A stretch of 64,000 bases of DNA from JANJWP01 sp964482035 (GTDB lineage Bacteria > Patescibacteriota > Gracilibacteria > BD1-5 > UBA2023): NCBI GenBank assembly GCA_964482035.1, contig CAYZVC010000001.1, positions 186,001-250,000 on the forward strand. The letters run 5' to 3'. Shown piece after piece: positions 46,709-56,012 of the stretch (the stretch's first letter is position 1; each line of letters begins with the position of its first letter). A model generated the notes under the pieces. That model saw nothing but the letters and a program-made list of their open reading frames with translations, did not search any database and was not told the origin of the DNA. The position numbers and the translations under genes are program-made.

Positions 46709-46996
46709 ATGCGGAAATATGAACTTATGATGATCGTCGACCCGACCGTTTCGGACGACGAACGCGCCACCCTCCTTTCCGAGGTAAAGGCCGAACTCAC
46801 CACCCACGGCGTTTCTTCTCTCACCGAAGACGTTTGGGGCGTTAAGAAGCTCGCGTACAAGATCAACGGATCCGAAAACGGCTTCTACGTTCTCTTCAAC
46901 TTCGAAGCAGACGGACGCAACTTCAAGACCATCTCTTCCGACTTCAACCTCCGCAAGGGCATCTGGCGCTATATGTTCGTCCGTATCGACGAGTAA
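46709..46996 (+). CDS. rpsF: 30S ribosomal protein S6
   Basis: A protein of 95 residues, ATG 46709 to TAA. MRKYELMMIVDPTVSDDE, WGVKKLAYKINGSENGFYVL and LRKGIWRYMFVRIDE are diagnostic. First gene of the conserved rpsF-ssb-rpsR operon. The protein pairs with S18 on the platform of the 30S subunit. Confidence 0.97.
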   Translation: MRKYELMMIVDPTVSDDERATLLSEVKAELTTHGVSSLTEDVWGVKKLAYKINGSENGFYVLFNFEADGRNFKTISSDFNLRKGIWRYMFVRIDE

Positions 46997-47014
46997 TTCA
47001 CGCCGAAATCCCCC

Positions 47015-47422
47015 ATGCGAACCGTCAACAAGGTCATCCTCGTCGGGAACGTTACGAAGGACCCCTTCGTGAAGACCACCCAATGAGGCCGCAAGGTCGT
47101 CCTCTTCACCGTGGCGACCAACCGTTCGTTCAAGAACGCCCGCGGAGAAACCCTTTCCGAATCCGAATATACCAACTGCATCTGCTGGGGAACCCTCGCC
47201 GACCGCACCGAGACCTTCCTTGCGAAAGGCAAGCTCGTCTACGTCGAAGGACACCTCAAAACCCGGACGATCGAGCGCGAAGACAACACCCGTCTTTATA
47301 AGACGGAAGTCGTGGTCACCAACCTCATCTTCCTCTCCAAACGCGAAGATACCGGCGAAAACGCCGAAACCGAAGAAATCCTCGCGGACCTCGAGACCAT
47401 TGATCTCGACGACCGCTTCTAA
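47015..47422 (+). CDS. ssb: single-stranded DNA-binding protein
   Basis: A protein of 135 residues, ATG 47015 to TAA. OB-fold motifs: VNKVILVGNVTKDP, then TTQ-Gly-GRKVVLFTVATN where the Gly is TGA (47066-47068), WGTLADRTETFLAKGKLVYVEG, and an acidic C-terminal tip ending LDDRF (normally DDDIPF). Binds single-stranded DNA during replication and repair. The TGA replaces a Gly that is very often present in SSB, one of the clearest signs of recoding here. Confidence 0.95.
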
Positions 47423-47445
47423 TTCCCCGATAACCGGCACCCAAC

Positions 47446-47673
47446 ATGGCTAAGACCGTTTGCCCGATCGAAGAAGCAGGTATCAAGTCTATCGACTACA
47501 AGGATACCGAATTCCTCAAGAAGTTCGTTACTAAGTTCAACAAGATCGTTCCGCGTCAGTACTCGAACGTTTCCCTCAAGAACCAGAAAAAGGTAGCCCA
47601 GGCTATCAAGCGCGCCCGCTACATGGCGCTTCTTCCGTATGTTCTCGATCTCAAGAAGAAGATCGGAGAATAG
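47446..47673 (+). CDS. rpsR: 30S ribosomal protein S18
   Basis: A protein of 75 residues, ATG 47446 to TAG. CPIEEAGIKSIDYKDTEFLK, FVTKFNKIVPRQYSNVSLKN and QKKVAQAIKRARYMALLPYV identify S18. Last gene of the operon, 23 bases after ssb. Confidence 0.96.
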   Translation: MAKTVCPIEEAGIKSIDYKDTEFLKKFVTKFNKIVPRQYSNVSLKNQKKVAQAIKRARYMALLPYVLDLKKKIGE

Positions 47674-47739
47674 TTCTCGAAAACTTTTGGAAAAAAGGGG
47701 TGGGTAACCACCCCTTTTCCTTTGCCTTCGCGGTTTTTT

Positions 47740-47768
47740 TTGACTTTGCGTTTTTGGGTGCGTATAAT
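47740..47768 (+). promoter_or_regulatory. promoter of the pilin-like gene
   Basis: TTGACT, 17-base spacer, TATAAT: near-consensus sigma-70 promoter 34 bases before ATG 47802. Confidence 0.8.
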
Positions 47769-47801
47769 GCCCGCCGTAATATCTTTCTCATCTCCAACAC
47801 G

Positions 47802-48155
47802 ATGAACGCAGTTGCAAAAGCATCTTACGCTTCCGTAGCGCTTCTCGCGAGCGCAGAGTCCGCTTTCGCCGCAATCAACACCGGCACCGACAAGGTGGAA
47901 ACCTCCCTCCAGGGCCGCAGCGACAACCTCGAAACCGGCGTACAGCGCATCATCGGGTTCGTTACCAACCTCCTCTACCTTATCGCCGTCTGCTACGCTC
48001 TCTACGGCGGCTTCCTCATCCTCACCTCCGGTGGCGACGAAGAAAAGGTGAAGAAGGGTAAGACCATCCTCATGCACGGCGCTCTCGGTCTCCTCGTCAT
48101 CTTCCTCGCGAGCTCGATCGTCGGCTTCATCCTCCGTCTCCTCACTTCCGCTTAA
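47802..48155 (+). CDS. VirB2/TrbC-like pilin-type small membrane protein
   Basis: A protein of 117 residues, ATG 47802 to TAA. A signal peptide (SYASVALLASAESAFA) is followed by a short polar part and two hydrophobic helices (IGFVTNLLYLIAVCYALYGGF and LGLLVIFLASSIVGFIL) with the polar turn SGGDEEKVKKGK between. This is the layout of conjugation-pilin-like proteins common in Patescibacteria. A strong promoter and own terminator suggest high expression. Role unknown; could form a surface or cell-contact structure. Confidence 0.75.
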   Translation: MNAVAKASYASVALLASAESAFAAINTGTDKVETSLQGRSDNLETGVQRIIGFVTNLLYLIAVCYALYGGFLILTSGGDEEKVKKGKTILMHGALGLLVIFLASSIVGFILRLLTSA

Positions 48156-48168
48156 TCGTCGGAAATCG

Positions 48169-48192
48169 AAAAGCCCCTCCGGGGGCTTTTTT
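48169..48192 (+). terminator. terminator of the pilin-like gene
   Basis: AAAGCCCC-TCCG-GGGGCTTTTTT. Confidence 0.88.
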
Positions 48193-48205
48193 CGTGCTTC
48201 CCGGC

Positions 48206-48233
48206 TTGGAAAAAACGGCTTTTGTCCTAGAAT
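48206..48233 (+). promoter_or_regulatory. promoter of leuS
   Basis: TTGGAA, 16-base spacer, TAGAAT; 28 bases before the ATG. Confidence 0.5.
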
Positions 48234-48260
48234 GGAAGGGTTATTCCCCGGAAACAGAAC

Positions 48261-50912
48261 ATGCAAAAACACTACGCTCCCGCCGAGATCGAAAAGAAGT
48301 GGCAATCCCGTTGGCTGAATGAGAAAACCTTCGCCGCCGCCAATCCTCCGTTTAACGAACCGGCTCCCAAGAAGGCCTACGTTTTGGACATGTTCCCGTA
48401 CCCGTCCGGCGTCGGTCTCCATGTCGGCCATCCGAAGGGATTCGTGGCTTCCGACATCTTCGCCCGTTATCTTAAGAATAAGGGGTTCAACGTTCTCCAT
48501 CCGATGGGTTGGGACGCTTTCGGTTTGCCTGCGGAAAATTTCGCCATCAAGACCGGCACCCACCCGAAAGTTACCACGGCGGCGAACATCGCCAACTACA
48601 AGCGCCAACTCTCGATGCTCGGTTTCGCGTACGATTGGGACCGCGAAATCGACACCACCGATCCGGAGTATTACAAGTGGACCCAGTGGATTTTCCTCAA
48701 GCTCTTCGAACGCGGACTCGCTTTCGAACAGGATCTGCCCATCAACTACTGCCCGTCGTGTAAGACCGGCCTCGCCAACGAAGAAGTGAACGCCGACAAT
48801 ACCTGCGACCGCTGCGGAACCCTCGTGGAACGTCGCAAACTCCGTCAGTGGGTGTTGAAGATCACCGCGTATGCCGACCGTCTCCTTAAGGACGTCGACA
48901 AACTCTCTTGGCCGGAAGGCATCAAGGAAATGCAGCGCAATTGGATTGGAAAATCCGAAGGCGTCGAATTTTCGATGAAGAAGGTGGGCGACGAATCCAA
49001 ATCCCTCGCGGTGTACACCACCCGCGTAGACACGGTCTACGGAATGACCTACGCCGTCATCGCGGCCGACCATAAGGACGTGGACGACTGGATCGCCGAT
49101 TCCGAACGCGGCGCTTGCGAAACGTACGTCGCGGCCTCTAAATCGAAGTCCGACGTGGAACGCACCGAATCCAAAGAAAAGACGGGCGTATTCTCCGGTT
49201 CGAAGGTCATCAACCCGTTCAACGGCGAAGAAATCCCGGTCTACATCGGCGACTACGTCCTCGGTTCGTACGGAACCGGCGCGGTTATGGCCGTTCCGGC
49301 GCACGATGAAAGGGATTTCGCGTTCGCGAAGAAGATGGGGCTGCCGATTCGGGCAGTAGTTGTGCCGAAAAATCAGATCGCCGACGGTTCCGCGGAAGGC
49401 GAAGCGGATGCGTTGTGCGAAATATTGGAGGGCGAAAGGTGCTTTACTGAAGACGGGGACGTTCGGATTTCCGGACAAGCCGGATCAATTCTTTCGTCCG
49501 AAGCCCGTAAAATTTTCGCTGCCAAGGCCGAATCCGAGGGCTTCGGAAAAACCAAGGTCAACTACAAGCTCCGCGACTGGCTCTTTTCCCGTCAGCGCTA
49601 CTGGGGCGAACCGATCCCGCTCGTCCATCTCGAAATCGAGAACGTCAAGAAACTCCCGCACATAGCCGACATTTCCCAAGCTACCGACGCGAACCTCGCG
49701 TACATTCTCAAGCGCGAGCCGCAGGAAGGGGAGTCGTGCGAAGGCGCCGTTTGCCACGGCAAGGTCCGCGAACTCGTCATAGGCGGAAAAATCTTCTCGA
49801 AGATCTACGACGGCATCTATTCCAAGATCGTCTGCGACTACCGCCTTCCGCTCGAACTCCCGGAGGTCGAACGCTACGAACCCGCAGGGGACGGCCAGTC
49901 TCCGCTCGCGACCGTCGATTCGTTCGTCAACGTGAAGCTCGCCGACAACCTCGTAGGAAAGCGCGAAACCAACACTATGCCGCAATGGGGAGGTTCTTGC
50001 TGGTACTACCTCCGCTACATGGATCCGAAGAACTCCGATGCCCTCGTTTCGAAAGAGGCGGCGGAATACTGGGGTTCGGTCGACCAGTACGTCGGTGGCG
50101 CGGAACACGCGGTACTCCACCTTCTCTATGCCCGTTTCTGGCACAAGTTCCTCTTCGACATCGGCGTCGTTCCCAATGACGAACCCTTCACCAAACTCGC
50201 GAGCCCGGGTCTCATCCTCGGTTCCGACGGCAATAAGATGAGCAAATCCAAAGGGAACGTCGTCAATCCGGACGACGTCTGCAAACAGTACGGCACGGAT
50301 ACTTTCCGCGTCTACGAAATGAGCATGTCCGACTTCCGCGACCCGGCTCCGTGGAACACCGACGCCATCGTTGGTTCGGAACGCTTCCTCGAAAAGGCCT
50401 ACGCTGCGTTCGGCGATTCGGCCAAGTCCGCCGCCGACGACATGAAGGCGATGAAACTTCTCCACAAGACCGTCAAGAAGGTAGGGGAGGACATCGGCAA
50501 CTTCAAATTCAACACCGCGATCACCGCGATCAACATCCTCTTGAACGAAGGCGTCCCGTCCGATGCCGAGTTCCGTTCCGAATGGAAGGAAAAGGTCGCC
50601 GTCCTCTTGCATCCGTTCGCTCCGCACCTCGCGGAAGAACTCTGGGAATCGCTTGGAAATTCGACCTCCGTCTACCTTGCTTCCTGGCCGGAGTACGATA
50701 CCTTCATGCTCGCCGACGACGAAGTCACCATCGCCGTGCAGGTCAATGGCAAACTCCGCGGCACTCTCACCATGCTCAACGGCGTCGCACAGGAAGAAGC
50801 CGCTTCGGCCGCCCGTGAAAATCCGGAAATCTCCAAGTGGATCGACGGCAAGACGCTCGTTCGCGAAATATTTGTCCCGAACAAGCTTTTGAATATCGTA
50901 GTCAAAGATTAA
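48261..50912 (+). CDS. leuS: leucyl-tRNA synthetase
   Basis: A protein of 883 residues, ATG 48261 to TAA. Class I signatures: FPYPSGVGLHVGHPKG (HIGH region) and GNKMSKSKGN (KMSKS). Zinc pairs CPSC...CDRC follow the first half. The CP1 editing domain is present (VYGMTYAVIAADH, then GTGAVMAVPAHDERD), and the C-terminal anticodon domain ends LVREIFVPNKLLNIVVKD. It charges tRNA-Leu. No TGA occurs in the whole gene. Confidence 0.98.
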   Translation: MQKHYAPAEIEKKWQSRWLNEKTFAAANPPFNEPAPKKAYVLDMFPYPSGVGLHVGHPKGFVASDIFARYLKNKGFNVLHPMGWDAFGLPAENFAIKTGTHPKVTTAANIANYKRQLSMLGFAYDWDREIDTTDPEYYKWTQWIFLKLFERGLAFEQDLPINYCPSCKTGLANEEVNADNTCDRCGTLVERRKLRQWVLKITAYADRLLKDVDKLSWPEGIKEMQRNWIGKSEGVEFSMKKVGDESKSLAVYTTRVDTVYGMTYAVIAADHKDVDDWIADSERGACETYVAASKSKSDVERTESKEKTGVFSGSKVINPFNGEEIPVYIGDYVLGSYGTGAVMAVPAHDERDFAFAKKMGLPIRAVVVPKNQIADGSAEGEADALCEILEGERCFTEDGDVRISGQAGSILSSEARKIFAAKAESEGFGKTKVNYKLRDWLFSRQRYWGEPIPLVHLEIENVKKLPHIADISQATDANLAYILKREPQEGESCEGAVCHGKVRELVIGGKIFSKIYDGIYSKIVCDYRLPLELPEVERYEPAGDGQSPLATVDSFVNVKLADNLVGKRETNTMPQWGGSCWYYLRYMDPKNSDALVSKEAAEYWGSVDQYVGGAEHAVLHLLYARFWHKFLFDIGVVPNDEPFTKLASPGLILGSDGNKMSKSKGNVVNPDDVCKQYGTDTFRVYEMSMSDFRDPAPWNTDAIVGSERFLEKAYAAFGDSAKSAADDMKAMKLLHKTVKKVGEDIGNFKFNTAITAINILLNEGVPSDAEFRSEWKEKVAVLLHPFAPHLAEELWESLGNSTSVYLASWPEYDTFMLADDEVTIAVQVNGKLRGTLTMLNGVAQEEAASAARENPEISKWIDGKTLVREIFVPNKLLNIVVKD

Positions 50913-50929
50913 CTCCTCACCGTCAGGCT

Positions 50930-51115
50930 ATGACCCTCCCGTTCGAAGATGAAGAAGAAGACCAGGATCCCGCGCTCGATGGCGATGAGCTTGGTGCGGT
51001 TTCTCTCGAAGAACTCGAAGAACTCGAAGAAGACGAAGTCATCGGCCACCGCGTAGTGACCATGAACGATGACGGCGAAGACCCGTTCGCGAGCGGGGCG
51101 TACTTCGACGAGTAA
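50930..51115 (+). CDS. small acidic protein
   Basis: A protein of 61 residues, ATG 50930 to TAA, 17 bases after leuS and probably cotranscribed. Extremely acidic (EEEDQDPALDGDELG, LEELEELEEDEV) with an end DPFASGAYFDE. No known family. The longer in-frame start lies inside leuS and is rejected. Confidence 0.6.
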   Translation: MTLPFEDEEEDQDPALDGDELGAVSLEELEELEEDEVIGHRVVTMNDDGEDPFASGAYFDE

Positions 51116-51133
51116 GCTATCGGGAATCCCACG

Positions 51134-51193
51134 AAAAAGACGTCTGACACAGAAAACCATTCGGAACCGAGGTTTTCGTCAGACGTCTTTTTT
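51134..51193. terminator. long bidirectional terminator
   Basis: Outer arms AAAAAGACGTCTGAC and GTCAGACGTCTTTTTT with an inner AAAACC/GGTTTT pair. It separates the leuS unit from the convergent gene at 51217. Confidence 0.85.
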
Positions 51194-51216
51194 CGTAGAG
51201 TCCCCCTGCGCAGTGA

Positions 51217-51663
51217 TTATCCTCCGTCTTCTCGAGGGGCGGTTTTTACGAGTCGGAGCATGGGTTTCATGCGGATGACGGTATCTTTTTCCGGAGTGGC
51301 CGGAGGCTCGTTCTCCGCAGTCAGAATGTCTTCGACGAGCATGTTCCATCCGGGAAGTTTTTCTATCGTCCGTTCCACGCGTTTGAACCGCATCATGCAG
51401 TGGATGCGCGCGGTTTTGGCGAATCCGTCGATATCGTCGTCCGACCATTCGGGGTATTTTTCCCTTCATGCCGCAATCGCTTCGCGAAACAATCCTTCCG
51501 CAACGTCGAGAACGGCATAATCCTCGGGGCTGGGTACGAAGGGGGAGCCATTCGGGTACCTTTCGTCGAAAAGCGCCGTAACGTTGCGGATGAAATTCGC
51601 ACAAAGAGATCTTACGTAGGTGATTTCTTCGAATTCGTCGGGTGGTAGGGTTGGGGTTCTCAT
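51217..51663 (-). CDS. hypothetical protein
   Basis: A protein of 148 residues, ATG 51663 to TAA 51217, one TGA-Gly (51466). Soluble, helical; contains EEITYVRSLCANFIRNVTAL, a central SDDDIDGFAKTARIHCMM, and a basic end. No family recognised. It starts 11 bases after the stop of the 51674 gene and belongs to a unit read from yvcK. Confidence 0.55.
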
Positions 51664-51673
51664 CGATTGGGCG

Positions 51674-52150
51674 TTATTTTTTTGTCCCGCTTCCCGTTTT
51701 TGAGGGCAGGATCTTTCCGGTAAGGGCCGATTGCTCTACGCCGGACGCGTCGGTCCTGGCCTTTTCTTTGATTTCCTTCAGATCGAACTGGCGCATCTTC
51801 AGTTGGTTGTCGACCACTCATCGCAGAACTTCCGAGTCTTTGAAGAACGTATACGTCATCCAGGAGAGGAAGACGAGTCCGAACACCGTACCGAATGCGA
51901 AAAGCACCCCGAGTCCTATCTGGTAGGCGAATATCTTCCATTTTGAAGAGTGGAGTTCGACGAATTCGTGTTCTTTGATGAGATTGAGCGTTTGGTCGAG
52001 CACTTTGAGGCTCGATCCGAGTTCGCGAAGTTCCTGAACGAGTTCGCGCTGGACGATGGACGCCTGGAGGAGTTCTTTTTCTACGAACGCTTCCCGAACG
52101 GTTTTTCCTACTTCTTCGACCGCTCCGTTTTCTCGATTTTTCTTAGTCAT
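51674..52150 (-). CDS. coiled-coil protein with one membrane helix
   Basis: A protein of 158 residues, ATG 52150 to TAA 51674. A start at 52174 would overlap yvcK, so I prefer 52150. Residues about 15-75 are a coiled coil (EKELLQASIVQRELVQELRE). A single hydrophobic segment (IFAYQIGLGVLFAFGTVFGL) follows, then WMTYTFF, a TGA-Gly (51818) and a charged tail. The layout resembles DUF5665-type small anchors. Lies directly downstream of yvcK. Confidence 0.62.
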
Positions 52151-52161
52151 GCTGGTTCGGG

Positions 52162-53133
52162 TTATTTGATCCATCCGTTTACGAAGTCCTCAATGACTCG
52201 CGAGAGCTTTTTAGGATCGTGGCGGATGTAGTCGCGTTCGCTGGCGAAATCCCTCTCCACTACGCGGCAACCCTTCTTCAGGAGAGTCTGGACGTCCCCG
52301 ATTTTTACCGGGTATTTGTTCTCCTCCGCTTCGTACTTCCGTGCGAGTTCTTCACGGATTTCGCCGGAATGCACGAGCACGTAATCGACCCGGCCTTCGC
52401 CGACGTAGCGTTCGATGACGGAAACGAAGTCTTCTACCGAATAGCCGTCGGTTTCGCCGTGCTTCGTCATAATGTTGCAGACGTATACGATTTTCGCATC
52501 GGTCTGTTCGAAAGCCTCGCGCATGCCGGGGGAGAGGAGGTTCGGCACGACGCTCGTATAGAGATCGCCGGGACCGACGATTACGTAGTCGGAATTGAGG
52601 ATGGCTTCACGGGCCCTCGGGTTGAGCTTTCCGTCGCCGATGAGGAAGGCGTCCTTGATGGCGAGGTTCGCGTCGTGCTTGGGCACGTCGATGTTCGTTT
52701 CTCCGATGATGGTTTCGCCGTTTTCGAGCGTCACGCCCAAGTGTACGTCGCCCAGGGTTACGGGGATGACCTTTCCCCGGACGTGGAACATTTCGCAGAG
52801 CTCCTCGATGCCGGCCTCGAAATCGCCGGTAATGTCGGCAAGCGCGGTGAGCAGGAGATTGCCGATAGTATGTCCGCTCATGCGGTTCCCGCTCTTGAAC
52901 CGGTATTCGAAGAGTTTGCGGACGGTGTCGGCGTCTTCGGAGAGCGCGAGGATTGCCCGGCGGATGTCGCCAGGCGGAAGGATGCCGAATTCGTCGCGCA
53001 ATTCGCCCGTAGAACCGCCCGAATCGGCAACCGAAACGATGGCCGCGAGATTCAGCCTTTTGTTCTTTTTCAAACCGGAAAGGACGTTGAAGGTTCCGGT
53101 ACCTCCTCAGATGGTCGTGACGTTGCTGGACAT
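52162..53133 (-). CDS. yvcK: YvcK/CofD-like gluconeogenesis factor
   Basis: A protein of 323 residues, ATG 53133 to TAA 52162. The N-terminus reads TTI-GGGTGTFNVLSGLKK where the first Gly of the phosphate-binding motif is TGA (53108-53110). Further motifs: VSVADSGGSTGELRDEFG, LPPGDIRRAI, SGHTIGNLLLTAL, VIVGPGDLYTSVVPNLL and VYVCNIMTKHGETDGYS. The family binds UDP-sugars and supports cell-wall precursor flow and shape on non-glycolytic carbon. Under the standard code the annotated start would fall after the binding motif. Confidence 0.94.
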
Positions 53134-53182
53134 GGTGCGTGGTTTGGCCGATTATAACGACTTATCGGCCGGAAGCAACGGG

Positions 53183-54922
53183 CTACCAAGTATATCCCCC
53201 CGACGAACAGTTCGCGCTGGTTCATCCGTTCGAACCGGCGCAAGTCCAATAATAGTAAAGTTTGCACTGGCAACGCGTTCCGGTGTCGTACGTTCCGTCT
53301 CCCCAACATACCGAATAATAGCTGCACCAGCTCGAAGTCGTGTACGTCGAACTGTTCGGATATCCGGCTCCGCAAGCGGCACTGCCAACGCACGCTCACC
53401 AATTGCAATTGAACGTGTCGTTGCAGTTGTAGCGGGAAACTTGACTGACGGGGGCTCAGCTCGTGCAGACGTTGACGCTCGTCGAACAGGCACCGTTCAC
53501 GGCGCACGCTTGGGTATTGCACGACTGGCTCGTGGCCGCAACCGTTCAGCAAACAGAATCGCTTCATTGCGTACACGATTGGCTCGTGGCAGGTTTTGCC
53601 GCCAGACAGTTCGTTCAGGAAAGGACGGTGCCGTCGTATCTGAGACACTGCACCGTTCTCGATTGCGTTCCGTCTCCGTTTCTCGTGCAGGCGGAAGTTC
53701 TGGTCTGAGTGCCTCATCCGCAAGCTACGGAACATGCCCCCCATGCGCCATACGACCATGTTCCGGTTTCTCCGGAGCATGCCCCCCACGAACCGGACGA
53801 CCAAGAATTCGCGACGCAGGACGATCCGTTCCACGAATATCCCGTATCGCACGAATTCGAAACGTTGCTTTCCGTTCCGCTCACCGCAACAGCGCCGTCA
53901 TTACAGGCGAAAGCCTGTTGGTACGTCCGACTGCCGTTCGAAATCGGAATGGCGGAAGTGGCTATGGACGAACCTCCGTGGTTCATCGCCGACACCGAAT
54001 ATGGATGGGAGTTCGCCGTTTGCGAAGACGCTCCGCAGTTCGCGTAGCACGAAGTTCACGAGAGCGAGTATCACGATGAACACGAATATGACGCGGCGCC
54101 GTAAGAGAACGCCCCGTCCGTACAGGTAGCGGGAAGCGTCGAACTTCCGTTCGCTATGGGCATGGTCGCGATACCGGTCTGTCCGTTCGAAAGTCCGGGA
54201 ACGGAATATCCTCCGTAAGTGGTGCCGACGCAAGCTACGGGGCCTCATACCGCAGCCCCTTCCACGATTGCGCCCGTCAAACTCGGGACAGTAGGATCCT
54301 TTATGAGGCCGGAAACCGAACCGCTCGAATTTACCGGATAATTACCGACGACGAACGCCACTCAGGATTCCGGAATTCCCGCAACTTGTACGTAGGAGAC
54401 GGTTCTCGGTTTCACGCCCTTGCCGATGATTTCCGCGGCTCCGACGATGGGCATTTTGGAGTTTGCCGCCGCATTGGCGGAATCTTCGCCGAACCATTCG
54501 GGGAATCCTGCCGGGAAAGCCGCGGAGACTTTGAATTTATCGGGGTTGAGTTTCAATTTCACGAAATCAGGATTGCCGGCGGAATAGTTCGTTCACGGAA
54601 CGTTCCAATCCCCTCAGACGAGAGGGGCGTTCGCGTTTTCGAACATTACGACCGCTCCGGACAATCCGTAATTCGGATCGTGGATGACGTAATACCGGGG
54701 ACTGTTTCCCGTGACGGCGCTCTCCGAAGTTATGGCCGAATAAACGGAACGGACATTGGTTTTCGCCTTGGATTCAGCTGCGTCCTTAGAATATCAGGAG
54801 AGCGCGACGAAACCTATGGCGGCAAGAACGGCGAGCACGGCGACCACGACGATGAGTTCCGCGAGCGTGAATCACGGCTTCGTTCTCCTTTTTCCGGTTT
54901 CGGTTTTCGTTTTCATATTCAT
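53183..54922 (-). CDS. type IV prepilin-like protein with TSP1-like Cys-rich region
   Basis: A protein of 579 residues, ATG 54922 (or 54916) to TAG 53183-53185, with over a dozen TGA-Gly. The N-terminus is a class III signal: KRRTKP-Gly-FTLAELIVVVAV, where the -1 Gly cut by prepilin peptidase is a TGA; then a hydrophobic helix. A pilin-like globular part of about 250 residues is followed by Cys/Ser/Trp-rich repeats: YGAWGACSVACGGGTQTRTS, TRTVQC and ATSQSC match thrombospondin type-1 repeats. The end is Cys-rich (SCSSGYSL, CAGSNGG). It is likely a surface pilus-tip or pseudopilus adhesin assembled by the PilB system. Confidence 0.82.
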
Positions 54923-55041
54923 ATTGTTCTTTTCTTAGTCCGTCCAAATATATTGATAAAACCGTACGCTTGCAAGGCGCGATTATTTGCTCTTCCGTTA
55001 AAATGGTCTAACATGGGGAAGTTATCCGTAACTTTACCAAA

Positions 55042-55911
55042 ATGGAGGGTTTCATCACGATAGTCATAGTTCTCGCCATCTTCATCCCGCTCTTCCTCAA
55101 GAAGGTCAGCCAGGGAGAAGTGGGGCTCATCGAGAATCTCGGTAAGTTTTCCAAGGAAACCGGACCGGGCCTGACGTTCCTTATTCCAGGCGTCCAGACC
55201 ATGCGTAAGGTCGACATCCGCGAACAGGTCATCACCGTCCCGGAACAGCAGATCATCACGAAGGACAACGTCGGAATGGCGGTAGACGGAATCATCTACG
55301 TCCAGATTACCGACGCGCAGAAAGCGCAGTACGAAATCTCGAACGTCTTCCTCGCGGTCGTGAACCTCGCGCAGACCAACCTCCGCAACGTCCTCGGTAC
55401 CATGTCGCTCGACGACACCCTTTCCAACCGCGATTCCATCAACGTCCGCCTTCTCGAAGCGCTCGACCGCGAAACCGTGAAATGGGGAATCAAGGTCCTC
55501 CGCGTGGAAATCAAGAAGCTCGAACCGCCGCGCGACATCCAGGACTCCATGTCCAAACAGATGAAGGCGGAGCGCGAAAAGCGTGCGCAGATCCTCGAAG
55601 CTGAAGGTTACCGCCAGGCTCTCGTAACCAAATCCGAGGGTGACAAGCAGTCCAAGATTCTTCAGGCCGAAGGGGAAAAGCAGTCGCAAATCCTCCGCGC
55701 GGAAGGCGAAGCGCAGGCGAAGATCGCCATCGCCGAAGCCCAGGCCAAGGCCCTTGAACTCGAATCGAACGCCGCACAGGAATTCTTCAAGGGGCAGGCC
55801 GTCGCCAAGGAACAGCTCAAGGTCGTCGAAAACGCCCTCGCGAACAACTCGAAGTACATCCTCGACTCCGACATCCTCACGAGCATCTCGAAAACGTTCG
55901 GAATCAAGTAG
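55042..55911 (+). CDS. qmcA: SPFH-domain membrane protein (stomatin/paraslipin type)
   Basis: A protein of 289 residues, ATG 55042 to TAG. An N-terminal membrane helix (ITIVIVLAIFIPLFL), then the SPFH/Band 7 domain (GEVGLIENLGKFSKETGPGL, REQVITVPEQQIITKDNVG), and a long Ala/Glu/Gln-rich coiled coil with EAEGYRQALVTKSEGDK and related units. Organises membrane microdomains. It pairs with the NfeD gene 101 bases downstream, the usual partner. The gap between them holds a long inverted repeat. Confidence 0.92.
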   Translation: MEGFITIVIVLAIFIPLFLKKVSQGEVGLIENLGKFSKETGPGLTFLIPGVQTMRKVDIREQVITVPEQQIITKDNVGMAVDGIIYVQITDAQKAQYEISNVFLAVVNLAQTNLRNVLGTMSLDDTLSNRDSINVRLLEALDRETVKWGIKVLRVEIKKLEPPRDIQDSMSKQMKAEREKRAQILEAEGYRQALVTKSEGDKQSKILQAEGEKQSQILRAEGEAQAKIAIAEAQAKALELESNAAQEFFKGQAVAKEQLKVVENALANNSKYILDSDILTSISKTFGIK

Positions 55912-55920
55912 TCGGATACG

Positions 55921-55995
55921 GGAGCGCCATGGACGGGCGGTCCTAAGCTCCTAGAGTCCTAAAGTCGCTACGGACGCGCCCGTCCATGGCGCTCC
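55921..55995 (-). repeat. conserved-loop hairpin element, copy 1
   Basis: A perfect 19-bp stem (55921-55939 with 55977-55995) encloses 37 bases; inside, GTCC/GGAC adds four pairs. On the minus strand the loop contains GTAGCGACTTTAGGACTC then TAGGAGC, nearly the same as the loop of copy 2 at 61452-61509, although the stems have unrelated sequences. It sits between the SPFH and NfeD genes. Not a typical terminator because no T-run follows. Confidence 0.75.
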
Positions 55996-56012
55996 GCGTA
56001 ATCACATCCCCA

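Noticed and set aside
47619..49478. Long minus-strand open frame opposite the pilin-like and leuS genes
   Set aside because: Shadow of leuS in a GC-rich region; it also runs through a terminator and a promoter.
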